Below are positions 26,122 to 34,211 of a stretch of DNA of 64,000 bases, in pieces. Source of the DNA: Faecalicatena fissicatena (lineage in GTDB: Bacteria; Bacillota; Clostridia; Lachnospirales; Lachnospiraceae); NCBI GenBank assembly GCA_001028025.1, contig LDAQ01000015.1:79422-143421 (forward strand), written 5' to 3'. Numbering within the stretch: position 1 is the stretch's first letter; each line of letters begins with the position of its first letter. The notes below the pieces were generated by a model. That model saw only the letters and a list, made by a program, of their open reading frames with translations, had not been told where the DNA came from and searched no databases. A program made the translations under genes and the position numbers.

Positions 26122-28497
26122 CTATTTCAGTTCTACGATTGTGACTCCGGCGTCTCCTTCGCCGAATTCTCCCAGGCGGTATGATTTGACGTGTTTCTGC
26201 CGGCGCAGGAATTCGTGGATCCCCTTGCGGAGCGCACCGGTGCCTTTCCCGTGGACAACGCGGACGGTGCTCAAATGGGAAAGAATGGCATCATCCAGAT
26301 ATTTATCCAGCTCGGAAACTGCCTCATCGACAGTCTTTCCAAGAAGATTGATTTCCGGGCTGACAGACAATGATTTGCTCATCTTCAGCTTCCCTTTGGA
26401 GGTACGCTTCATACTTTTTGTATTGTAGGATGCCGGCTCCTCTATGATCTCCAGGTCGGATATGTTCACCTGTGACCGCAGGATTCCCATCTGTACCGTC
26501 AGGTTGCCCCGGGAATCGGGCAGTGAGCTGACGGTTCCGGTGAGATTCATACTCAGGACTTTCACGGATTCTCCGAGTTTGAAATCACCCGGTTTATATG
26601 CTTTCTTTTGCTTTTGAACGGCCATCGAACCGGCGGCAGAGGTCTCTTTCATCTTCTGGCGGAGGCGCTCACGTTCTTTCTCCATCTCTGCGACGGAGAT
26701 GCCTTCTTTTCCAAATTTGCGGAAATTCTTCATTGTCTCATCGGCCAGTTCTTTTGCCTCGCGTAAAATGGTTCCGGCTTTCTCATTAGCCTCTTTGAGA
26801 ATGCGTTCCCGCTGTTCTTCAATTTTGACCTGTTTCTGCTTTGCCTGGTTTTTCAGGATTTCTACTTCCCTTTTATAGGCTTCGATTGCTTCCCGTTCCT
26901 TTTCAATGGTGCGCTTGCCTGACTCCAGGTCGGTCAGCAGATCTTCAAACGATGCATCCTGTTCTGTCAGATGCTGCTTTGCATCCTCGATGATATAATC
27001 GGGCAGTCCCAGCTTCCCGGAGATGGCAAATGCATTGCTCTTGCCGGGAATACCGAGCAGCAGTCGGTAAGTGGGCCTGAGGCTTTCCACGTCAAATTCG
27101 CAGCAGGCATTTTCTACGCCCGGGGTTGAGAGGGCATAAACCTTCAATTCGCTGTAATGTGTGGTTGCCATGGTACGGATGCCACGTTTATGCAGGTATG
27201 ATAAAATCGCAATAGCCAGTGCGGCGCCCTCTGTAGGATCGGTACCTGCTCCCAGCTCGTCAAAAAGTACCAGAGAGTTCTCGTCCACTTCCTGCAGAAA
27301 GGAAACGATGTTCGTCATATGGGAGGAAAACGTACTCAGACTCTGTTCAATGCTCTGTTCGTCTCCGATATCTGCGTAGACCTGGCGGAAGATCGCAAGC
27401 TCTGAGCGGTCTCCGGCGGGGATATGCAGGCCGGCCTGGCCCATGAGTGTAAACAGCCCCACTGTTTTGAGGGAAACTGTCTTACCGCCGGTGTTCGGTC
27501 CGGTTATGATCAGCAGGGTAAAATCTTCCCCCAGTGTAACGGAGATCGGAACTACTTTTCTGGGATCCAGCAGCGGATGGCGTCCTTCCCGTATGCGGAT
27601 GCGCCCTTCCTGATTCAGAACCGGACGGCTTGCATTCATGGAAAGTGCCAGTGAACCTCTTGCAAATATAAAGTCCAGATCCGTCAGCAGCTTGTAGTTG
27701 TTGTGGATTTCTTCTATATACAATGCAGTGTCTGCGCTCAGACGTGCGAGAATAACCTGGATCTCTTCCTGTTCCTTTGCGTACAATTCTTTCAGATCAT
27801 TATTCAGCTTTACAACAGCCATCGGTTCGATAAATAAGGTGGAACCGGTTGAGGACTGATCGTGTATCATGCCATTGACCTGACTGCGGTATTCGGCCTT
27901 GACCGGGATGCAGTAGCGGTCGCCGCGCATGGTAATAATCGGATCCTGCAGATAGGTGCGCAACGATCCGTTGACCAGGTTTGTCAGAGTGGAGTGTACC
28001 TTGTCATTCAGGGAACCGATACTGCGGCGGATACTCTTTAAAGTACTGCTGGCATCATCGCTGATCTCATCTTCGCCCGGAATACACCGCTCAATCTCTG
28101 TTGTGAGTGGTGTCAACGGCTCCATCTGTTCAAAATATATATCCAGACAGTCTGCCAGATCATCCTGTGTATCATGGCGTCCGTATGACTTGGCGCGGGC
28201 AGTCGTTTTCAGAAGCTTGCAGATACGCAGCAATTCTCCGCTGCCAATGGTTCCTCCGATCTCCAGCCGCTTGAGAGATTCACCTACAGGGAATGCATCG
28301 CTTAAGGAGATACGCCCCTTTTTTATAATTCTGGTAAAAGCTGCTGCTGTCTGTTCCTGGCAGGTGTTGATACGCTCCAGATCCGTCATGGGCTTCAGCT
28401 TACGACAGAGCTGTTTTCCTCTCATGGAGGAGGCCTGCTCCTCTAATACGGCAATAATTTTGTTGTATTCTAATTTATTTAAAGTCTTTTGATTCAT
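26122..28497 (-). CDS. mutS2: MutS2 endonuclease / ribosome-collision factor
   Basis: A 791-residue protein. The MutS-type ATPase has Walker A ITGPNTGGKTVSLKT and the Walker B/signature region LVLFDELGAGTDPTEGAAL. A coiled coil (about 515-625) follows, then a KOW-like segment, and a C-terminal Smr domain (about 710-791, with LDLLGKTVDEA-type start and VVHGKGTGALRKGI). MutS2 proteins suppress recombination and, in Bacillus, rescue collided ribosomes. The start is set by AAAGGTGAAGAAG; a longer reading upstream lacks a site. Length matches the family. It is divergent from the HtrA-like gene. Confidence 0.95.
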   Translation of the reverse strand: MNQKTLNKLEYNKIIAVLEEQASSMRGKQLCRKLKPMTDLERINTCQEQTAAAFTRIIKKGRISLSDAFPVGESLKRLEIGGTIGSGELLRICKLLKTTARAKSYGRHDTQDDLADCLDIYFEQMEPLTPLTTEIERCIPGEDEISDDASSTLKSIRRSIGSLNDKVHSTLTNLVNGSLRTYLQDPIITMRGDRYCIPVKAEYRSQVNGMIHDQSSTGSTLFIEPMAVVKLNNDLKELYAKEQEEIQVILARLSADTALYIEEIHNNYKLLTDLDFIFARGSLALSMNASRPVLNQEGRIRIREGRHPLLDPRKVVPISVTLGEDFTLLIITGPNTGGKTVSLKTVGLFTLMGQAGLHIPAGDRSELAIFRQVYADIGDEQSIEQSLSTFSSHMTNIVSFLQEVDENSLVLFDELGAGTDPTEGAALAIAILSYLHKRGIRTMATTHYSELKVYALSTPGVENACCEFDVESLRPTYRLLLGIPGKSNAFAISGKLGLPDYIIEDAKQHLTEQDASFEDLLTDLESGKRTIEKEREAIEAYKREVEILKNQAKQKQVKIEEQRERILKEANEKAGTILREAKELADETMKNFRKFGKEGISVAEMEKERERLRQKMKETSAAGSMAVQKQKKAYKPGDFKLGESVKVLSMNLTGTVSSLPDSRGNLTVQMGILRSQVNISDLEIIEEPASYNTKSMKRTSKGKLKMSKSLSVSPEINLLGKTVDEAVSELDKYLDDAILSHLSTVRVVHGKGTGALRKGIHEFLRRQKHVKSYRLGEFGEGDAGVTIVELK

Positions 28498-28567
28498 CTT
28501 CTTCACCTTTTGTTCGAGTTCATAGGTACATTCTACCCTATTTAACGCATATTGAAAAGGATAAATA

Positions 28568-28596
28568 TTGAACAATCCGAATGAATCGGTTATACT
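28568..28596 (+). promoter_or_regulatory. Promoter of HtrA-like gene
   Basis: TTGAAC and TATACT are separated by 17 bases, 24 bases before the start codon. An AAAGGAG ribosome-binding site lies in between. Confidence 0.75.
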
Positions 28597-28620
28597 ATAG
28601 ACTAAAGGAGATTAGAGTCT

Positions 28621-29910
28621 ATGCCGTATGATGAAGATCCGAAACTGAAGCCGGACCAGGGCCTTGAGGAGCAGAAAGAAGAACAGTTTTCTTTCTTGCA
28701 GGAGACGATTAAACCAAAACCAGTCACCAGAAAGAAAATCCTCACACAACTTGCGAGAGTGGGGATATATGGACTGATTTTCGGGGCGTTCGCCTGCCTT
28801 AGTTTTTTTGCGCTTAAACCATGGGCACAGAATAAATTTCAGGGGAATCCCAAGACCGTAACAATACCGGAGGACGAAGAGGAGACTGACGAGCAGCAGA
28901 CAGCAGACTCCGCCACAGAAGAGAAGGTACCGCCTGTACTGGATTCAGAAAGCTATCAGGAAATGATGAAAAGTGTGTTTGAGATAGCAAAAGAGGCGGA
29001 CAAGTGTGTGGTTTCTGTGCAGCCTGACAGAGAAGATGCTGCATTGACAGCGAACAGCGGACTGGGGGGCAGCGTTGCAGGACTGATTGCCGCGGACAAC
29101 GGGCAGGAACTCCTGATACTCTGTGACAGTTCCGTATGCCAGGATGCTGAAAAGTGGAAGATCACTTTTGCTGATGACAGCCAATACGGGGCCTCCTTAA
29201 AAAAACAGGACAGAAACAGCGGATTTGCAGTGTTTGCGATACCGCGTGCCAAGATTACAAATACCACATGGAGCGCTGTGAAAGTGGCGGTTCTTGGTAA
29301 TTCAAACCTTACCACTAAGGGAGATGTAGCCATTGCCCTTGGCAATACATTTGGGTATGCGGACGGAGTTGGATACGGAATCGTAAGTTCCAATGCATAC
29401 GACGAAACCCAGGCAGACGGGCAGAGAAGTATTTTGGCAACCGATATTCCGGCAGAAGCCGGCGGTACAGGGATATTGTTCAACATGCAGGGAGAAGTAA
29501 TCGGTATGATAGACCCCGGTATCTGGGGCGGTGCACAGAACAATACCGCCAAAGCACTAGCGATCTCTGATTTAAAAGCCACAATAGAACTGCTGGTAAA
29601 CGGGGAGAGTGTGCCTTATATAGGCATCTACGGCACAACCATCAACGATACGATATCCGAGGCCCAGGAAATGCCGGCCGGAGTTTACGTAATGGAGATC
29701 AACCCGGACTCACCGGCCATGTCTGCAGGAATACAAAACGGAGACATCATTCAGGAGGTGGCCGGCACAAAGATTTCTAATACCCTGTCCTATGAAAAGG
29801 CAGTCATAAGCTGCAAAGTAGGGGACAATGTTAAAATAAAAGGAAAACGCCGCGGGGCGAACGGGTATGTGGATATAGACTTTACTGTGACAATAGGAAG
29901 TCAGGAATAA
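28621..29910 (+). CDS. Membrane-anchored HtrA/PDZ-like protein, catalytic triad lost (pseudoprotease)
   Basis: A 429-residue protein: cytoplasmic N-terminus (1-43), one membrane helix (about 45-66), an acidic linker, an S1C/HtrA-like barrel (about 115-325) and a PDZ domain (about 330-428; VMEINPDSPAMSAGIQNGDII). Against canonical HtrA, the NNHVV histidine position reads CDSSV (Ser170), the TDLALLKI aspartate reads SGFAVFAI (Gly201), and the GNSGG serine reads AEAGG (Ala280). All three catalytic residues are therefore replaced while the fold motifs remain. It is probably a non-enzymatic sensor or adaptor outside the membrane. The alignment was done by eye. Confidence 0.85.
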   Translation: MPYDEDPKLKPDQGLEEQKEEQFSFLQETIKPKPVTRKKILTQLARVGIYGLIFGAFACLSFFALKPWAQNKFQGNPKTVTIPEDEEETDEQQTADSATEEKVPPVLDSESYQEMMKSVFEIAKEADKCVVSVQPDREDAALTANSGLGGSVAGLIAADNGQELLILCDSSVCQDAEKWKITFADDSQYGASLKKQDRNSGFAVFAIPRAKITNTTWSAVKVAVLGNSNLTTKGDVAIALGNTFGYADGVGYGIVSSNAYDETQADGQRSILATDIPAEAGGTGILFNMQGEVIGMIDPGIWGGAQNNTAKALAISDLKATIELLVNGESVPYIGIYGTTINDTISEAQEMPAGVYVMEINPDSPAMSAGIQNGDIIQEVAGTKISNTLSYEKAVISCKVGDNVKIKGKRRGANGYVDIDFTVTIGSQE

Positions 29911-29919
29911 ACGATGCCC

Positions 29920-29953
29920 AGGGGCAACCCGTAATCCGTGCCCTTCGGGCGGG
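29920..29953. repeat. Dispersed intergenic repeat, copy 2
   Basis: Same 34-bp layout as 10,309-10,342: GGGCAA...TGCCC stem, shared CGTAAT in the loop region and GGGCGGG at the end. It lies ten bases after the HtrA-like stop codon and could act as its terminator or as a repeat-borne structure. Confidence 0.5.
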
Positions 29954-30030
29954 AATAAAAAAGAAAAGTAGAGGGCTGCCAGATATAAGGCAGCCTCAGT
30001 CATGTACACGGCGAGGTTGCGTGGAGGCGG

Positions 30031-30081
30031 ATTGCATGGGGGTCTGACCCCTTTGCCAAAGGGGTCAGACCCCCATGCAAT
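30031..30081. repeat. Perfect 24-bp-arm hairpin
   Basis: ATTGCATGGGGGTCTGACCC and the following CTTT are mirrored exactly by AAAGGGGTCAGACCCCCATG plus CAAT around a three-base loop. It lies just upstream of yhaM. The GGGGTCTGACCCC core is a palindrome type seen dispersed in many Firmicutes genomes. No T tract follows on the plus strand. Confidence 0.8.
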
Positions 30082-30117
30082 TCTCAAACAATTAACACAA
30101 ATGGAATGGAGGAAATT

Positions 30118-31059
30118 ATGAAATATATTAATGAATTACATGAAGGTGAGACAATACGCGGCATTTATCTTTGCAAGGGGAAACGTTCTGCGGAGACAAG
30201 GAATGGAAAACCTTACGACAACCTGCTGCTTCAGGATAAGACAGGAACTCTGGACGGAAAAGTGTGGGATCCAAACTCCCAGGGGATTGCCGATTACGAT
30301 GAGAAGGATTTTATAGAAGTGTTCGGTGAAGTCATCAGCTATAATAACAATCGGCAGCTCAACATCAAGCAGATCAGAAAAGCTGCTGAGGGGGAATACG
30401 ATCCGGCGGACTATATGCCTACTTCTGATAAGAGTGTGGACGGCATGTTCGAGGAACTGCGTTCCTACATACGCCAGATATCCAACGATTACCTGCGTCA
30501 GGCAGTGGAATATTACTTTACGGATGATGAAGAATTCATAAAAGTGTTCAAAGGCCATTCCGCTGCGAAGACTGTGCATCACGGTTTTGCAGGGGGGCTG
30601 CTGGAACATACACTGAGTGTGGTGAAAATGTGTGAATATTTTGCGGGTACTTATTCTATTTTAAATAAAGACCTGCTTTATGCATCAGCCATCTGCCATG
30701 ATATAGGTAAAACAAAAGAACTGTCCGAATTTCCGGATAATGATTATACTGATGACGGTCAGCTGCTGGGCCATATCATAATTGGCGTGGAAATGGTAAG
30801 CGAGGCAGTACGTGCAATCCCCGGATTCCCGGAAAAGCTGGCAAGTGAGCTTAAACACTGTATTATCGCCCATCATGGAGAACTGGAATACGGCTCTCCG
30901 AAAAAACCGGCCCTGGCGGAAGCTATGGCGCTGAATCTGGCAGATAATGCCGATGCGAAGATGCAGACGCTGACAGAAATATTCAAGGATAAGACAGGAA
31001 CTGAGTGGCTGGGGTATAATCGGCTGTTTGAATCAAATTTAAGAAAAACTTCTATATAA
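30118..31059 (+). CDS. yhaM: 3'-5' exoribonuclease, YhaM family
   Basis: A 313-residue protein with an N-terminal OB-fold (about 1-85, nucleic-acid binding) and a C-terminal HD-domain phosphohydrolase core. The metal-binding motifs are HHGFAGGLLEHTLSV, CHDIGK, GHIIIG and HHGELEYGSPKKP. Bacillus YhaM trims RNA 3' ends and degrades DNA in vitro. The start is set by GGAGG four bases before the ATG. It is preceded by a perfect hairpin and followed by rlmD 120 bases later. Confidence 0.9.
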   Translation: MKYINELHEGETIRGIYLCKGKRSAETRNGKPYDNLLLQDKTGTLDGKVWDPNSQGIADYDEKDFIEVFGEVISYNNNRQLNIKQIRKAAEGEYDPADYMPTSDKSVDGMFEELRSYIRQISNDYLRQAVEYYFTDDEEFIKVFKGHSAAKTVHHGFAGGLLEHTLSVVKMCEYFAGTYSILNKDLLYASAICHDIGKTKELSEFPDNDYTDDGQLLGHIIIGVEMVSEAVRAIPGFPEKLASELKHCIIAHHGELEYGSPKKPALAEAMALNLADNADAKMQTLTEIFKDKTGTEWLGYNRLFESNLRKTSI

Positions 31060-31182
31060 AAAAGATGTATGGTGGAGTGTATTTGATAAATCGGGTGTCT
31101 CTCCGGTTGTATTAATTATTGGTACAATTGGACGGTGCGATGACTTATCAAATGCACTCTAAGACGTACAGAAGGAGTATAT

Positions 31183-32844
31183 ATGCAAAAAAATGATGTT
31201 GTCACAGTGACAATTGAAGATATGGGTGTGAGCGGAGAAGGTATAGGCAAAGTAGATGGCTATACCTTATTTATTAAGGATGGGGTGATAGGCGATGTCG
31301 TGAAGGCTAAACTTATGAAGGCAAAAAAGAATTACGGCTATGCAAGATTAATGGATATCATAGAACCCTCACCCAACCGTATCACGCCGAAATGCCAGTT
31401 TGCCCGGAAATGCGGCGGATGTCAGATACAGGAGCTGTCGTATGAGAAACAGCTGGAGTTCAAGGAAAATAAGGTAAAGGGAAATCTGGAGCGGATCGGC
31501 GGTTTTGCGCCGGAGCTTCTGAAACGGGTGACAGAGCCTATTGTTGGGATGGAAGTTCCTTTTTATTACCGGAATAAAGCGCAGTTCCCCTTTGGCACGG
31601 ATAAGGAAGGAAACCCGGTCACCGGTTTTTATGCCGGACGTACCCATGATATTATTGCAAATACAGACTGTGCCCTCGGAGTGCCGGTAAATAAGCAGAT
31701 CCTTGAGCTTATACTGGCTTTTATGAAGAAATACGGCATCACGGCATACGATGAAAAGACAGGACGTGGTCTAATCCGTCATGCGTTGATTCGATTCGGG
31801 TTTGTAACAAAAGAAATTATGGTCTGTCTGGTTATTAACGGGAAAAAGATCCCCCACAGTGCGGAGCTGATAGAAGAACTGAAGGAAATTTCGGGTATGA
31901 CAAGCATTACGACCAGCGTGAATCGGAAAAAAACAAATGTCATTATGGGAGATAGCTACGATATTCTGTGGGGGCAGGGATTTATCACAGATTATATCGG
32001 CGGTATAAAATACCAGATCTCACCGCTGTCCTTTTACCAGGTGAATCCGGTTCAGACGGAGAAACTTTATGGTCTGGCCCTGGAGTATGCCGGGCTTAAA
32101 GGAAATGAAACTGTCTGGGATCTGTACTGCGGGATCGGAACGATCTCATTGTTCCTGGCGCAGAAGGCAAAGCAGGTTTATGGAGTAGAGATTGTCCCCC
32201 AGGCCATTGAGGATGCCAGAAATAATGCGGAAATTAATGGGATTGGTAACGCGGAGTTTTATACCGGAAGGGCAGAGGATGTGCTGCCGGAATATTATCG
32301 GGAGTATGCCATGGAGCATCCGGGAGAAAAAGCACATGCTGATGTGATTGTGGTGGATCCGCCGCGGAAAGGGTGCGAGGAATCTCTGTTGAAGACAATG
32401 GCGGAGATGGAACCGGATCGGATCGTGTATGTAAGTTGTGATTCGGCTACTCTGGCGAGGGACTTGAAATATCTTAACAGGGAAGGGTATGAGCTGGTGA
32501 GAGTGCGGGCGGTGGATCAGTTTCCTATGGGGGTGCATGTTGAAACGGTTGTCCTTTTGTCCAAACTAAAGTCGGCCAAATCTATTGAGGTTAAAATTGA
32601 GCTTGATGAGATGGATTTGACAACGGCAGAGAGTAAGGCAACCTATGATGAAATAAAGCAATATGTGTTTGAACATACGGGGATAAAGGTATCGCAATTA
32701 TATGTGGCACAGGTTAAAAGAAAACATGGCTTAATTGAAAGAATTAACTATAATGTTGGCGATGGGAAATCTAAAGTTCCACATGTACCATTAGAAAAGG
32801 AAAAAGCGATTGAAGATGCATTGAGGCATTTTAAGATGATTTGA
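31183..32844 (+). CDS. rlmD: 23S rRNA (uracil-5-)-methyltransferase RlmD-type with C-terminal extension
   Basis: A 553-residue protein. TRAM domain (about 1-60), iron-sulfur cysteines in CQFARKCGGCQ, SAM-binding VWDLYCGIGTIS, DPPRKG, and the catalytic cysteine in YVSCDSATLARDL. The normal family length is about 450-460. Here the last 95 residues (from about 465) form an extra acidic/basic domain (DEMDLTTAESKATYDEIKQYV; AQVKRKHGLIERINY), seen in several Clostridia. Base composition changes to A+T-rich exactly where the extension begins (about 32,570), which is also the start of the accessory island. The 3' end of this gene is a known insertion site for conjugative elements in Gram-positives. 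Confidence 0.88.
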   Translation: MQKNDVVTVTIEDMGVSGEGIGKVDGYTLFIKDGVIGDVVKAKLMKAKKNYGYARLMDIIEPSPNRITPKCQFARKCGGCQIQELSYEKQLEFKENKVKGNLERIGGFAPELLKRVTEPIVGMEVPFYYRNKAQFPFGTDKEGNPVTGFYAGRTHDIIANTDCALGVPVNKQILELILAFMKKYGITAYDEKTGRGLIRHALIRFGFVTKEIMVCLVINGKKIPHSAELIEELKEISGMTSITTSVNRKKTNVIMGDSYDILWGQGFITDYIGGIKYQISPLSFYQVNPVQTEKLYGLALEYAGLKGNETVWDLYCGIGTISLFLAQKAKQVYGVEIVPQAIEDARNNAEINGIGNAEFYTGRAEDVLPEYYREYAMEHPGEKAHADVIVVDPPRKGCEESLLKTMAEMEPDRIVYVSCDSATLARDLKYLNREGYELVRVRAVDQFPMGVHVETVVLLSKLKSAKSIEVKIELDEMDLTTAESKATYDEIKQYVFEHTGIKVSQLYVAQVKRKHGLIERINYNVGDGKSKVPHVPLEKEKAIEDALRHFKMI

Positions 32845-32911
32845 TTAAATGTAATAGGTTGAAATTTCTAATGGACTCAAAGGTTTTAGGTAGTAAAGTG
32901 TTTTGTAAGTT

Positions 32912-32960
32912 AAAATCCGGTAATGAAGGAATACAGTTATCCTACATTACCGGATTTTTT
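32912..32960. terminator. Bidirectional terminator between rlmD and XRE gene
   Basis: AAAATCCGGTAATG pairs with CATTACCGGATTTT across about 21 bases, followed by T on the plus strand and T-rich sequence on the minus strand. It touches the stop codon of the convergent XRE gene. Confidence 0.8.
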
Positions 32961-33150
32961 ATTTGATGTATTCCATGATATCTCCTGGCTGACAATTTAA
33001 AAATGCACAAATTTTACAAAGCACATCCGTTGTCACACTTTCTCCTTTTGACAACTTTGCAAGTGTGGGAGCAGAAATCACTTCTAATAAATCAGTTTTC
33101 TTCATGTCACGGCGTGAGAGTAGATCAAAAAGCTTATAATATCTCATCAT
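32959..33150 (-). CDS. Small XRE/Cro-type repressor
   Basis: A 63-residue single-domain helix-turn-helix protein (KKTDLLEVISAPTLAKLSKGESVTTDVLCKICAFLNC), of the minimal HTH_26-type found on mobile elements. AAGGTGGTGATTTT precedes the ATG. It is divergent from a strong promoter that overlaps three inverted CTAATATT-type half-sites, so it probably represses that promoter and its own. Confidence 0.85.
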   Translation of the reverse strand: MMRYYKLFDLLSRRDMKKTDLLEVISAPTLAKLSKGESVTTDVLCKICAFLNCQPGDIMEYIK

Positions 33151-33220
33151 AAAATCACCACCTTAGTTCATATAAGTAGATTTTAACATATTATTAATGA
33201 AAGTAAAATGAATTTAAATG

Positions 33221-33277
33221 AATGCTAATATTCCTGTTGACAAAAATATTAGTATATGCTAATATAATATTAGCAAA
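33221..33277 (+). promoter_or_regulatory. Strong promoter overlapped by palindromic operators
   Basis: TTGACA (33,237-33,242) and TAATAT (33,260-33,265) are 17 bases apart. Overlapping them are GCTAATATT, AATATTAG, GCTAATAT and ATATTAGC half-sites in inverted pairs. This is a typical operator arrangement for the divergent XRE repressor. The transcript would read into the structured region and the SymE-like gene. Confidence 0.7.
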
Positions 33278-33354
33278 TGCAAAAAGAAAGTTATTGGATG
33301 CTTAAAGAAAATATAAAAAAATATTTTGGATTTACAGGTAATTTCTTTACAATT

Positions 33355-33560
33355 AAAGCAACCACACTGGGAAGTGTGAAGGTCCGAAGTCCTTATAAAT
33401 GCTGACGGGTTGCAACAGGGGCGTTGTAATGTTGGTTGACAAGTTCCGGCCGGGTTTAATGTGAACCGGGCGCTGTGGGAGAGTTAAACCTGTGTTTTTG
33501 TACCACGGCTATAAATCAGCTTCATTTACTGAAAGTCAGGAATCTTACAACGCCCAATCT
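33355..33560 (+). ncRNA. Candidate structured leader or small RNA upstream of SymE-like gene
   Basis: About 200 bases without a reading frame, clearly more G+C-rich than the flanks. The long-range stem GGGCGTTGTAA (about 33,420-33,430) with TTACAACGCCC (about 33,543-33,553) encloses further pairings, for example GGGTTTAA with TTAAACC. A small CACAC...GTGTG hairpin lies at the 5' side. It sits between a strong promoter and symE-like, giving a leader of about 440 bases. I do not recognise it. It could be a leader, an antisense-regulated region or an intron remnant. Confidence 0.4.
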
Positions 33561-33712
33561 ATCGCAATATGTAACGATAAACCAGGTCATCTTACAGTGT
33601 TGCTTCATACATATCCAATCAGTCTAATGTTTTTTCGTGTATATCAGATTCATAGATATTTCTGAACAAAAATCCAAGCTATACTGTAAATTTTATAAAG
33701 GGTGGAAAAAAT

Positions 33713-33988
33713 ATGAGAAAAGATAAAAGAGACTTAAAGGTCTGTGAACAATCTGGATACAGATATAAGCCAACCCCTACGCTTATGTTAAAAGGTGCAT
33801 GGCTGGAGGAGTGGGGATTTACAGCTAATATGCCGGTGACTGTTCAGTGTGAGGAGGGGAAACTGATTATCGTCCTTAACGAAGAAAGAGCAAAGATGCT
33901 GGAGGAAGAGCAGGCTTATATTGAGGAAGAGACGAAGAAGTTACAGGCACAGCTTGTAGCGGAGCGGAAAAGGAGATATGGAAAATAA
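33713..33988 (+). CDS. SymE-like type I toxin family protein
   Basis: A 91-residue protein. The core matches the SymE toxin fold of AbrB-like origin: PTLMLKGAWLEEWGFTANMPVTVQCEEGKLIIVL. A charged C-terminal helix (EEEQAYIEEETKKLQAQL) extends beyond the usual family end. E. coli SymE is an SOS-induced RNA-cleaving or nucleoid-affecting toxin controlled by the antisense RNA SymR. AAAGGGTGG precedes the ATG. Transcription probably starts about 440 bases upstream, behind XRE-type operators, so regulation here appears to be by repressor plus structured RNA rather than LexA. No LexA box was noticed. Confidence 0.75.
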   Translation: MRKDKRDLKVCEQSGYRYKPTPTLMLKGAWLEEWGFTANMPVTVQCEEGKLIIVLNEERAKMLEEEQAYIEEETKKLQAQLVAERKRRYGK

Positions 33989-34001
33989 GGAGATGAATAA
34001 A

Positions 34002-34181
34002 ATGAAGGGACAGGCGGTTATATTTGCTGTTGAAACGGAGAATAGTGTTGTGAACAGGATTGGAAAAGCATATATTGCCACTCCGGAAATCAGATTTCGG
34101 GGCGGCGAGGTTAGTTGGCTGGAGGATAAATTCAAAACACCGATACATGGAAAGGAAAGCGAAAAATGGGAAAGACCATAA
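34002..34181 (+). CDS. Small hypothetical protein downstream of SymE-like gene
   Basis: A 59-residue protein starting at the ATG that has AAGGAG nine bases upstream; earlier ATG codons are too close to their ribosome-binding sites. It contains RIGKAYIATPEIRFRGGEVSWLEDKF. No domain recognised. It lies 13 bases after the SymE-like stop and is probably co-transcribed, so it could be an accessory or antitoxin-like partner (inference). Confidence 0.5.
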   Translation: MKGQAVIFAVETENSVVNRIGKAYIATPEIRFRGGEVSWLEDKFKTPIHGKESEKWERP

Positions 34182-34211
34182 TTTGAGTTTTTGAGAAAGG
34201 TGATATATCTT

